A stretch of 64,000 nucleotides of DNA from Candidatus Obscuribacterales bacterium. GTDB lineage: Bacteria > Cyanobacteriota > Vampirovibrionia > Obscuribacterales > Obscuribacteraceae. This document shows, piece after piece, positions 1 to 7,954 of the stretch. The stretch spans positions 1-64,000 of the forward strand of contig JACKCM010000003.1 of NCBI GenBank assembly GCA_020634035.1, given 5' to 3'. Each line of letters starts with the position of its first letter. Within the stretch, counting starts at the first letter, position 1. The position numbers were made by a program, and so were the translations under genes. The notes below the pieces were generated by a model. The model was not told the DNA's origin. It made no database searches and saw nothing but the letters and a program-made list of their open reading frames with translations.

Positions 1-1980
1 GGCCACGTCTAGACCGGTCTCTTCTAAGAGCAGATTTCTGGCACCATGCTGAATAAACTTGTCTTCTAGACCGAGACAGTAAACAACCGATCCGGCAGAG
101 CCCGGCGCAGAAGACCGCCTGCGGGCACTCCACTCTAAAACGGCAGAGCCGAAACCACCACTCAAACATCCTTCTTCCAGGGTAACCACCGGTATTTCCT
201 TCGAGGAAGCGGATGAAAATACTGTCTCTAGCATTTTTTCATCCAGCGGTTTAACAGAACGGGCATAGACAATTCTGGCGTCCACACCTGCCTGATTCAG
301 CGCCGGTAGAGCCTGCACGGCATAGTCGACCATGCTGCCATAGGCAAGCACTTCAACCCGTTTGACAGCAGATTCCTCACCGGAACCTTGCTGATAGTCA
401 CTGATTACTTTCCAGCTACGGTAATCAATCTGCTTAAATTGATCAGGTCCGGTCACCAGAGAGTCAGCGCCGATTGCCGCATCACGAGGGAAGCGAATCG
501 CCACCGGACCCGGTGCATCTTTCACTACAGAATAGATCATGTTGCGCAGCTCTTCTGCATCAGCCGGAGCCAGTACAGTAAAGTTGGGGATGCTTCGCAA
601 ATAAGTGATATCGAAGACACCCTGATGGGTCTCGCCATCCTCGACCAGACCACCACGGTCGATACCGAATATAACCGGCAAGTTCATTATGGCCACATCA
701 TGGATAACTTGATCCATCGCCCTTTGCAGGAAGGTCGAGTAGATCGAAACCACCGGCTTGAGGCCCTTCTTGGCCATTCCGGCAGCCATGGTAACCGCAT
801 GCTGTTCGCAAATTGCCACATCGAAAAATCTGTCGGGATATACCTTAGAAAACTTGACCAGTCCACTGCCTTCGGCAGTAGCAGGGGTAATAGCAACCAG
901 ATTTGGTTCCACCGCAGCAAGGTCGATAAGGGTGTCGGTGAAAACATGAGAATAGGTAAGGTTCTTAGACTCGGCTTTACCAGCCTGTTTCGGCTTCTCT
1001 TTCAGAGCCGGTTCCAGACTGTGAGCCTTGACTCCGTGATACTTGATCGAATCTTCTTCAGCAGGCTTATAGCCTTTGCCCTTGCGGGTGATGAGATGCA
1101 GCAGGTGGGGAGAGTTCTCACCTTTGACGTTCTCGAGAGCCTCTATGACCGCCGCCACATCGTGTCCATCTACCGGTCCGGAGTAGTTGATTCCGAGTTT
1201 CTCGAACACAATACCCGGAGTAACAATCCGCTCTTTGGCTTCCTGTTTCACCGAAGAAATAAGATCAACCAGCTTGGGATCCAGAGCCAGCTCGTCAAGC
1301 TTGTCCTCGATCTGATCGATTTTGCTGGTGATGTCCTTGTAGAAGAAAGTCTCTTTGATGCGCTTCATGTATTGAGAGAAGCCGCCAAGGTTCTCCGAAA
1401 TCGACATGTCGTTGTCGTTCAAGACAATCAATACATCCTTTTGGATATGACCGAGATGATTGAGAGCCTCCAGAGCCATGCCGCCTGTAAGTCCACCGTC
1501 ACCGATGAGGGCGATGACTTTATGCTTCTCTTTTAAATGATCCCGGGCAAGGGCCATTCCTACCGCCAGGGACACAGAAGTGGAGCTGTGACCGGCCACG
1601 AATGAATCAAATTCGCTCTCGGCAGGACTGATGAAACCGGAAAGACCTTTGTATTGCCTGAGGGTGCCGAACTGCTCCCGACGACCGGTGAGAAGCTTGT
1701 GCACATAAGCCTGATGACCCACATCCCAGAGAATCTGGTCTTGAGGAGTGTTGAAAACATAATGCAGAGCAAGCGTAATCTCGACCACACCAAGGTTGGA
1801 TGCCAGATGACCCCCGGTCTTGTTCAGATCCTGAACAATCTGGGTCCTTATCTCCTGGGCAAGAGTTTCCAGCTCCTTCGACGAGAGCCTCTTCAGCTCT
1901 TCGGGGCTGAGAATTGCATCCAGGAATGACTGGTGTTGCCGAACTATTGTGTGCATTGGTGCTAAACGATTCTGGCTCAT
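1..1980 (-). CDS. dxs: 1-deoxy-D-xylulose-5-phosphate synthase (3' end beyond window)
   Basis: The thiamine-diphosphate enzyme condenses pyruvate with glyceraldehyde 3-phosphate, the first step of the non-mevalonate isoprenoid pathway. The frame is open from the ATG at 1980 to base 1, giving 660 codons. Visible family features are GGHLASNLGVVE near residue 57, WDVGHQAY, the ThDP-binding GDGGLTGGMALEALNHLG with Asp at residue 161, the pyrimidine-domain motif DGETHQGVFDITYLRS, and near the window edge LGLEDKFIQHGAR, which belongs to the C-terminal transketolase domain. By comparison with the family only a short tail should be missing. The gene is divergent from the HMA-like gene at 2251. The identification rests on many family motifs and is secure. 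Confidence 0.96.
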   Translation of the reverse strand, partial: MSQNRLAPMHTIVRQHQSFLDAILSPEELKRLSSKELETLAQEIRTQIVQDLNKTGGHLASNLGVVEITLALHYVFNTPQDQILWDVGHQAYVHKLLTGRREQFGTLRQYKGLSGFISPAESEFDSFVAGHSSTSVSLAVGMALARDHLKEKHKVIALIGDGGLTGGMALEALNHLGHIQKDVLIVLNDNDMSISENLGGFSQYMKRIKETFFYKDITSKIDQIEDKLDELALDPKLVDLISSVKQEAKERIVTPGIVFEKLGINYSGPVDGHDVAAVIEALENVKGENSPHLLHLITRKGKGYKPAEEDSIKYHGVKAHSLEPALKEKPKQAGKAESKNLTYSHVFTDTLIDLAAVEPNLVAITPATAEGSGLVKFSKVYPDRFFDVAICEQHAVTMAAGMAKKGLKPVVSIYSTFLQRAMDQVIHDVAIMNLPVIFGIDRGGLVEDGETHQGVFDITYLRSIPNFTVLAPADAEELRNMIYSVVKDAPGPVAIRFPRDAAIGADSLVTGPDQFKQIDYRSWKVISDYQQGSGEESAVKRVEVLAYGSMVDYAVQALPALNQAGVDARIVYARSVKPLDEKMLETVFSSASSKEIPVVTLEEGCLSGGFGSAVLEWSARRRSSAPGSAGSVVYCLGLEDKFIQHGARNLLLEETGLDVA

Positions 1981-2250
1981 GGAAATACCTTGCATAAACT
2001 ATATCAATCAGGCCTACACCTGGTACTTAATAAATAGGACCAAAACCGCTTAACATGCCCTGTATCCCCCTGGAAGCCCCATATAATGCCGAGACAGGCT
2101 ACGCTAATTTATATAAAGGAAATCTCCGCACAAGGAAGCGGCCCGGGGCAAAGCCCTCGTTTTCAGGAGGTTTCCGCTATTCCTGCTAGACTCGCCGCAA
2201 TGATTTAACATGGGAAGAATGGCGTTAAACAAAAGTTAGAATTCAAGAGG

Positions 2251-2664
2251 ATGGAAAGAGTTTTTCGAATCCAGAGAAAATCCAGAACTTACACCCGGCG
2301 AATTTTTGCCACATTGGCGTTTATTCTGCCTTTCTTCTGCCTGCCGCTCTTCTGCATACCTGACGCCTTCGCCACAGAAGACCAGACCGCATCAAGTCTC
2401 AGACAATTCAAAGCAGAACTCCACGGCGTTATCTGCAAACCCTGCTTGAAGTCTCTGGGTGACGAAATCCGCTCGACCCCGGGGGTTCGTCGCATCAGAA
2501 TAAAACGAGCACCGGTGAAAAAAGGAGAGAAGCGTTACGCCTTCATCAAAGTAGATTATGAGGCCGGCAAGCTTTCAATGAACGACCTGGTGGAGCTTAT
2601 CGAATTTCGCGATATGAAGGCTCTCGATGTCGAGGACAATCCAAAGAAATCCCCCCCCCGTTGA
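2251..2664 (+). CDS. Secreted or membrane-anchored HMA-like metal-binding protein
   Basis: This 137-residue protein has a basic N-terminus and a hydrophobic segment at about residues 19-41 ending in DAFA, so it is probably exported. The rest resembles a single heavy-metal-associated domain: the beta strand FKAELHGV, then ICKPC with Cys62 and Cys65 in CxxC spacing, then a helix and the second half ending LVELIEFRDMKALDVED. Stand-alone HMA proteins bind Cu(I) or Hg(II); the metal here cannot be told. The coding region ends in a run of nine cytosines (2651-2659) just before the stop, where one slipped base would change the C-terminus. No operon partner is adjacent. The fold assignment is moderate and the role is inferred. 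Confidence 0.75.
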   Translation: MERVFRIQRKSRTYTRRIFATLAFILPFFCLPLFCIPDAFATEDQTASSLRQFKAELHGVICKPCLKSLGDEIRSTPGVRRIRIKRAPVKKGEKRYAFIKVDYEAGKLSMNDLVELIEFRDMKALDVEDNPKKSPPR

Positions 2665-2676
2665 TTCAACAATATC

Positions 2677-2716
2677 GCAAGGGGCATCGCCACAATTTTG
2701 CGGCAATGCCCCTTGC
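2677..2716. terminator. Strong hairpin downstream of the HMA-like gene
   Basis: Arms 2677-2691 and 2702-2716 pair over 15 positions with one mismatch around a 10-nt loop. It begins 12 nt after the stop codon, which fits transcription termination or 3'-end protection. There is no T-run after the stem, so it is not a textbook intrinsic terminator. The rest of the gene-free stretch up to 3050 shows only the promoter described separately. Confidence 0.5.
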
Positions 2717-2959
2717 ACCCACGGAGGACACTTAACAGAGCGTCTAACCTTCGGATTTTGTATTCGCCCTCCGCGGGATATCTTTTTAACTGGAGGCTAC
2801 CTCGAATTAGGATAGCCATTAATGCCGATACCACTGACTTCGTTTTAATTGCGACTGTATCCAGCATAAAGCCATGGGGAAGATAAATCTCCGGCATTTT
2901 CATCCCGCTATTCACCGGAAAAACCCCGGAGTTCGGTATTTAAATAACTCACATAATCC

Positions 2960-2987
2960 TTGACAACCCTTGGTAATAAAGGATATT
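2960..2987 (+). promoter_or_regulatory. Sigma-70-like promoter for the zinc-ribbon gene
   Basis: A perfect TTGACA (2960-2965) and GATATT (2982-2987) are separated by 16 bp. Transcription would begin near 2995, which excludes the upstream in-frame ATG at 2970 and supports the GTG start at 3051. Confidence 0.5.
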
Positions 2988-3050
2988 CTTGCGTTCTATC
3001 AGGGTTATGCGAATAATATACAAAGGCTATCTGAGTCAGGAGGCGATTCG

Positions 3051-3350
3051 GTGAAAACAATTTTGTGCAACGACTGTGGCGAGATCATGACCCGCTTTAT
3101 GAACAAGTGCCATGCTTGCTCTCGCACCAATCTCAGCTATTACGCAAGCCCAGATTCAAAAGAGCTGCAAGCCAAAGTCAAACAGCTCAGAGGCGGGGTG
3201 GACGGATGGACCCGAGTCATGTACGCCAGCCTTCTGGTAGGGGTCTTTGCGGTGATGATCTTCGGATACTCCCAACAGGCTCACGTCAAAAAAGTGGCCT
3301 CAGAAAAACCGGTGCAGACAGCTGCCACCACCAGCACTATCGCTCAGTAA
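3051..3350 (+). CDS. Small zinc-ribbon membrane protein
   Basis: From the GTG at 3051 the product is 99 residues. This start follows a strong AGGAGG about 7 nt upstream, and the longer in-frame start at 2970 would lie inside the predicted promoter. The N-terminus carries CNDC and CHAC (Cys6, Cys9, Cys20, Cys23), a rubredoxin-like zinc knuckle. A linker follows, then one transmembrane segment at about residues 53-72 and a short Ala/Thr-rich tail. Cytosolic zinc ribbons tethered to the membrane are common in bacteria, often with unknown roles. Nothing nearby suggests a partner. A clear intrinsic terminator follows 20 bp after the stop. Confidence 0.75.
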   Translation: MKTILCNDCGEIMTRFMNKCHACSRTNLSYYASPDSKELQAKVKQLRGGVDGWTRVMYASLLVGVFAVMIFGYSQQAHVKKVASEKPVQTAATTSTIAQ

Positions 3351-3370
3351 AAAATCCAATTGCTAAAGAC

Positions 3371-3404
3371 GAAGGTTGCCTCAATATAAGGCAACCTTCT
3401 TTTG
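3371..3404 (+). terminator. Intrinsic terminator after the zinc-ribbon gene
   Basis: A perfect 10-bp stem (3371-3380 with 3390-3399), a 9-nt loop and a following TCTTTT tract. It sits between convergent genes; the minus-strand side has a weaker T-run, so termination there is less certain. Confidence 0.85.
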
Positions 3405-3425
3405 TGCAGCCTGCTATGCAAGAGG

Positions 3426-5960
3426 TCAGCTTGTTTTCACCGCAGGTTTCACAATCTTGTAGCACTGACCTTTGTAGACAAAGATCACTTGCTGGCCGGC
3501 GCCCATGTATTTGCCCAGGTCGGCGTTTTTGTAGACCAGGTCGAAATACTGTTTACTGCCGAACTCTATGCTGGTCAGATCTGGCTTCTTCACGTTCTCG
3601 AAGCTGGCATCCACCCAGAAGCCATTGACCATATAGAAGGTCTTGTCTCCTATCACTTTAACCTGCCTGCCATCACCATCGGTGACCACGTCTCTGCGCA
3701 GATCTTTAAGTGCTTTCTGAAATGCGATGGCACGCTTGCCGGTCGATTGCGAAATCGCCTGTTTGAAGGAAGCCACCTCTTTTTTCTTTTCACTAACGGC
3801 ATCTTCTTCTGCCATTACATGCCGTGAGGCAAGACTTCCTGCAACAAAACCTTTATCACCTTTGCCTCCGTGGCCTTCTCTGCCACCGGAGTAGGCAGCA
3901 TCAGCGGCAAAAGCCGCTCCCAGTGCTTTGCGCTGAGCGCTGTTGAACACCAACCTCGGTGCCGCAACAGGTCTTGCCTCTGCGCTCATCTGTCTGAAAC
4001 CAGCCGTGCTGGGAGCAAAACTGAAGCGTGCTCCGCCTCCAGCTCTAGTTCTGATACTGGCACTGGTCATGGGCATCGGTCTGCCTATCGGAACCGGAGT
4101 CGGTCGCAAACGACTGTTCTCATTCGGGTCGGTAGAGAGGAAAGAAGTATAGGCAGATATGATTCCGTAGCGTTTTGAGAGAGCGACGATTTCATCCACC
4201 ACCTCTTTGGTATCACCATTGTCCTGGGCCACTTCTGTTAGATAACCGATTCTTCTCATCGCCCAGAGCCTGGGGAGATAAGCATTGGTAGACTCGTTTG
4301 TAGCGAAGGTAAGAGGAAAAGAATAAGCCCTCTGAACACCATCGACCTTTCCGCTGAGCTTGACCACGGCCTTGCTGCCTTCTTTATATCGACCGAGAAG
4401 CATCACCTGATTGCCGGCGAACATATCCTTGACCGAGCGAGGATAGACATCCTTTACTTCTATTCCTTCGTAAGCGATTTTAACGTCGCTCAATATAGGA
4501 TTTTTTATCTTAGAATAGAAAGCCGATAGAGCGGTCTCGAGATTTTCTTCAGGCTCAAGAAACTGAGCCGTACCGTGATGCTTCTCGGCAAGCCTGCTCA
4601 TCAAGCGGGTATTCACGTCGTAGCCGACACCAAAATCAAAGAGACGTATATCTCGTTTCGAATCTACAGTAGCCATCAATTCATCAAGACCGGTCTTGCC
4701 CACAGTAGGCTCGCCATCGGTCATAAGAATAAGATAGGCAGGACGTTTGACAGCGGACTCTTTATTGAGCAAGTTAGAGCCGATTGAAAGAGCGTCACCG
4801 ATATTGGTACCACCTCTTGCTTCCAGCTCATCGATAAAAGCCTCGGCTTTCTTTCGATTTTCGGCGCTGGCAGTCAGAAGCTCAGAAGTAAAAGGCTCGG
4901 CATCGGTGTTGAAGTTAACGAGAGAAAACTTGTCTTCAGGATTGAGAGACTGCACCACATATTTGAGCGCCTTCTTCAACTGCTCCATTTTTTCACCGCG
5001 CATAGAACCGGAGGTATCAGCTACCAGAACAATGTCCTTGGCCATAACCTGTTTTGCTTTCAAGGGCGGATTGAGAGCAAGCAGAAAGAAACCTTTGTTA
5101 TTGAGGGTCTTATGAGTCAACAAATTGGCTGCCAGCTCTTTGTCCGAAACCGTGTAATAGAGCTGAAAGTCTTTATTCTCCCCGTTGCCGTCTTCGGTGA
5201 ATGTGACCTTAGCCTGATTGGCACCCTGTCTTTCAGAATGAATGATATGACTGGGAGACCAGATGGTCCGCAAGCCTGACTTGCCCTTGAGCTTCATAGA
5301 AATTTCGGTCTTGTTGGCGGCAGAGGCACTGGCTGACTTAAGAGGATAACGATACTTGAACATGCCGCCATCTGATTTGAGCAATTGAGTGTACTCAAGC
5401 TCTACAGTTTTGGAGCCATTAGCAGGAATAGGAAAGATTCTTGCTCTCACTGTTTTATAGTCGACATATTCTAATAAGCCAGGATCCACCATGCGCCGTA
5501 CTATCTGTTCATACTGCGCCCTTGCTTCTGCCGCAGCAAGAATCTTCCCTTCCACCGGTTTTCCATCTATATGAAGGGTAAAAGAACTGAAAGTGGCGTC
5601 CTGGGGAAGCGGAAACAAATATGTCCCGGCTAGATTCCGATTGGTATCATTCTTGAAAGTTTGCTTTATATAGGTTTTGGCCACATGGTCCTGAATCTCG
5701 ACAGAAATCTCTTGATCTTCCAGATGAAGGCCGGTAGAAACTGTGCCGTGCAGGGTGGTGGTGCCCGGTCTTGGTGTAGTGGTACCGGGGCGAGTAATCG
5801 GAGTCACCGGATTTATCGGGGTGACATGTACCGGTGGAGCGACATGAAAAGCCGGGTCCACGAATATGAATCCGGTGGCGTTTGCCGCCGGAGCCAGCCC
5901 GAGCAGATAAGACCCTCCCAGGGCCACCGCCATTGCCTTCGAAATCTTTCTAACTTTCAT
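3426..5960 (-). CDS. Secreted VIT and von Willebrand factor A domain protein
   Basis: This 844-residue protein begins with a signal peptide (MKVRKISKAM... ending PAANA near residue 28) and a Pro/Thr-rich linker. A vault/inter-alpha-trypsin (VIT) domain follows at about 60-190, with QTFKNDTNRNLAGTYLFPLP. The VWA domain at about 305-480 has an intact MIDAS motif DTSGS starting at Asp315 and later TDGEPT. Such proteins usually mediate metal-dependent adhesion or protein-protein contacts at the cell surface. The last 220 residues are low-complexity and then a folded C-terminal domain without a recognised name. They include a GGARFSFAPST segment and a MAEEDA segment that recur in the secreted protein at 10561. 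A -35/-10 pair and 19-bp repeats lie upstream. Confidence 0.9.
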   Translation of the reverse strand: MKVRKISKAMAVALGGSYLLGLAPAANATGFIFVDPAFHVAPPVHVTPINPVTPITRPGTTTPRPGTTTLHGTVSTGLHLEDQEISVEIQDHVAKTYIKQTFKNDTNRNLAGTYLFPLPQDATFSSFTLHIDGKPVEGKILAAAEARAQYEQIVRRMVDPGLLEYVDYKTVRARIFPIPANGSKTVELEYTQLLKSDGGMFKYRYPLKSASASAANKTEISMKLKGKSGLRTIWSPSHIIHSERQGANQAKVTFTEDGNGENKDFQLYYTVSDKELAANLLTHKTLNNKGFFLLALNPPLKAKQVMAKDIVLVADTSGSMRGEKMEQLKKALKYVVQSLNPEDKFSLVNFNTDAEPFTSELLTASAENRKKAEAFIDELEARGGTNIGDALSIGSNLLNKESAVKRPAYLILMTDGEPTVGKTGLDELMATVDSKRDIRLFDFGVGYDVNTRLMSRLAEKHHGTAQFLEPEENLETALSAFYSKIKNPILSDVKIAYEGIEVKDVYPRSVKDMFAGNQVMLLGRYKEGSKAVVKLSGKVDGVQRAYSFPLTFATNESTNAYLPRLWAMRRIGYLTEVAQDNGDTKEVVDEIVALSKRYGIISAYTSFLSTDPNENSRLRPTPVPIGRPMPMTSASIRTRAGGGARFSFAPSTAGFRQMSAEARPVAAPRLVFNSAQRKALGAAFAADAAYSGGREGHGGKGDKGFVAGSLASRHVMAEEDAVSEKKKEVASFKQAISQSTGKRAIAFQKALKDLRRDVVTDGDGRQVKVIGDKTFYMVNGFWVDASFENVKKPDLTSIEFGSKQYFDLVYKNADLGKYMGAGQQVIFVYKGQCYKIVKPAVKTS

Positions 5961-5985
5961 AACCTAGCCTCAGTATCTAAATCTT

Positions 5986-6013
5986 CTAATACAGGATTCG
6001 AATCAGTCGCCAA
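5986..6013 (-). promoter_or_regulatory. Possible promoter of the VIT-VWA gene
   Basis: On the minus strand TTGGCG (6013-6008) and TATTAG (5991-5986) are spaced 16 bp, leaving a leader of about 20 nt before the ATG at 5960. The match is moderate; no experimental signal is visible. Confidence 0.35.
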
Positions 6014-6157
6014 TTAAGAACTAGACGGTCGCCGGATGGAAGTTAGGATACTTTCGCTTCGATTTCACAAATCGAATCAAGCGACCACTACCACCAGGAT
6101 AGTTATTCCCGGCCGCAACTGTCTTGCCCAAAATCATCCCTGTTAGCCTAGGGTTTT

Positions 6158-6222
6158 CCCTGATACAAAGGGTAAACCCTGATACAAAAGATTTTCCCTG
6201 ATACAAAGAGTCCGCCCTGATA
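6158..6222. repeat. 19-bp direct tandem repeats in an intergenic region
   Basis: CCCTGATACAAA recurs with starts at 6158, 6177 and 6196, and a shortened CCCTGATA starts at 6215, all at exactly 19-bp spacing. A weaker relative begins at 6138. The conserved part is 12 bp and the 7-bp remainder varies. The array lies between the end of the lysozyme-like gene and the VIT-VWA promoter. Spacing of about two helical turns suits cooperative protein binding, but a simple slippage array is also possible. Confidence 0.8.
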
Positions 6223-6226
6223 GGTC

Positions 6227-7663
6227 CTAATTCTCAGGCCGCAACTCAGGAAATTTAAAAGCAGTATTCGTAAAATTCAGAACCCGGTGTCCCCAGGAAC
6301 CGCCTTTTTGCCCTTTCATATTTTTTAAATCGTCATCCCAGGGAGTAGAAGTATATTCAGACCCCAGAAGCAGCACATGATCAGCGGTCCAGTAGCTGGA
6401 ATCCTTACCCAGCGCAGAATAATCCATATCAGGGAATTGCGCACGAGTAGCGGGCAATGAGCCTGGTCTGGCAAATTTCTTTGCACCGGCATTGGCAAGC
6501 TCGCGAATGAATTTGGTAGCGGCAAAAATGGCATGTTCATCAGAAGCCAGAAAACGAGCCGCATCAGCATGACTCATAGTACGGCGAGTATCGGCATCCA
6601 CAGTACCATCAAGGAGCTTGCCGCCTTCATGGGTGGCATTGCGCACCTGAATCTGGGCAATACCAACACTGGTATTATGTCCGGCCCATGCTGCAGCCTG
6701 GTAATCCATCGCATCTTCATTCTGGCTCTGCTCAGATTGTTCGGACAACAAGAATCCGGCGACTATTCGAGGATCCACACCGTGCAGCTTACCAGCTGCT
6801 TTCAAAACATCCGCCCTCGACGGAATCTTGCCATCATAGGCCTCGGGATTGACCGTAGATATAGGCTGTTTCAAAAACACTTCGGCAAATCGAAGGCGCT
6901 CTCTTGCCTCTACTCTGGGCGCCTCGTCGAAAAACTTCTGAATACCTTCGACATCATTTGGGTCCGAAGGAACTTCAAGCTTTTCCTTGTCAGCCCGATT
7001 AGTGAAGCGGCGAAACGCCTCTGCCGTGCCATCAAAGCCCAGACCCTTGCGTTCCATTCCAAGCTTGATAAAAGTTCCCCAGGACATGGGAGCCTCTGTC
7101 GGATTTACCCCGGTAATACCGGAACCGGTCCAGAAATCGGTGGGCGCCCCCACGGTCATCGGCCCTTTGTACTTTTGAGGGTCGAAATCGGCAGCCCGAT
7201 CAGGGACCCCCGCCACCGCCAGCTTCATCTGGGTAGCCCACATCGGATCTATATCAGTAAGTTCTTTCTCGGCAATTTTTCTTAGATTCTCCGGCAATTC
7301 GGCAAATCTTCTTGCCGCATGATGCAGACCGGGTCGATCTAAAAACAGCATTCTTGTAGACAGGCTGCCGTCTTTGACCATAGCCTCGAAATTCTCGGCA
7401 AGCCTGGGAGAATCTATTTTTTCGTAAAAGTCTCTTCTATTGCTCTCGGCGGCTGTTACATAGCCTCTATCAGAGCCAATTCGAACCGTACCAAAATGAT
7501 TCTCGGCTTCTTTCGTATCGGTCTCTCTATCTCGTTTGAACGTTGCTCTAAAATCTTCGCTAGATAACCCATCATCTCTTAAGCCTGCGGCGTGGACCTT
7601 TTCGGCAGGAGCTTCCTGACCTTTTACAGTCACCTCTTTTGCATTGCCGGATTCAATCGCCAT
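6227..7663 (-). CDS. Lysozyme/lytic-transglycosylase-like protein
   Basis: The 478-residue protein has no signal peptide or membrane segment. The first 270 residues are charged and unrecognised. From about residue 285, VDPRIVAGFLLSEQSEQ, then NTSVGIAQIQVRNA, resembles the SLT/lysozyme core in which a catalytic Glu precedes a GxxQI strand. The following helix-rich region (MSHADAARFLASDEHAIFAATKFI) is consistent with the same fold. If so, the candidate acid is a Glu in the SEQSEQ segment, and the substrate would be peptidoglycan. The lack of an export signal suggests non-classical secretion, delivery by another system or a cytosolic role. The family assignment is by motif only and moderate. Confidence 0.6.
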   Translation of the reverse strand: MAIESGNAKEVTVKGQEAPAEKVHAAGLRDDGLSSEDFRATFKRDRETDTKEAENHFGTVRIGSDRGYVTAAESNRRDFYEKIDSPRLAENFEAMVKDGSLSTRMLFLDRPGLHHAARRFAELPENLRKIAEKELTDIDPMWATQMKLAVAGVPDRAADFDPQKYKGPMTVGAPTDFWTGSGITGVNPTEAPMSWGTFIKLGMERKGLGFDGTAEAFRRFTNRADKEKLEVPSDPNDVEGIQKFFDEAPRVEARERLRFAEVFLKQPISTVNPEAYDGKIPSRADVLKAAGKLHGVDPRIVAGFLLSEQSEQSQNEDAMDYQAAAWAGHNTSVGIAQIQVRNATHEGGKLLDGTVDADTRRTMSHADAARFLASDEHAIFAATKFIRELANAGAKKFARPGSLPATRAQFPDMDYSALGKDSSYWTADHVLLLGSEYTSTPWDDDLKNMKGQKGGSWGHRVLNFTNTAFKFPELRPEN

Positions 7664-7807
7664 GGAGACTCCAGGGAAAAAAACATCGTATGGGAGAACG
7701 AGCTTCTATCAATTTATATGGGCAACGTTACCAGAACGTGACGGACCGCGACACTGGCTAAAACCGACAAAGTGATATCCCGAGGATATACGCCATAGGC
7801 GCGGATA

Positions 7808-7824
7808 ACCGGTATAATGCCGGT
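7808..7824. promoter_or_regulatory. TATAAT box flanked by an inverted repeat
   Basis: ACCGG (7808-7812) and CCGGT (7820-7824) flank a consensus TATAAT (7813-7818) in the 291-bp divergent region between the lysozyme-like gene and the histidine kinase. No convincing -35 hexamer lies at the right distance, so an activator-dependent promoter with an overlapping operator is possible but unproven. Nothing else is recognised in 7664-7954. Confidence 0.3.
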
Positions 7825-7954
7825 GTACTTCGAGATTGTCGTGGACTCCCCATGGAAGAAACCGGGTTTTCCCCAGCCAATTGCCTATTTAGGCAAGCTA
7901 GACTAATCTTGGAGCATGGATGGTTTCTATATCTGACCAGGCTCCGGTGAACAA

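Noticed and set aside
388..1536. Long plus-strand open frame of 382 codons
   Set aside because: It lies fully inside dxs on the other strand and has no family motifs; it is a shadow of that gene's codon pattern.
2130..2185. Structured RNA upstream of the HMA-like gene
   Set aside because: Several short complementary arms are visible but they match no family I know and may be chance in GC-rich sequence.
6021..6206. Short minus-strand frame across the 19-bp repeats
   Set aside because: No ribosome site and low-complexity product translated from the repeats; not supported as a gene.
6158..6222. CRISPR array
   Set aside because: Repeat core of 12 bp with 7-bp filler is far too short and no cas gene is present.
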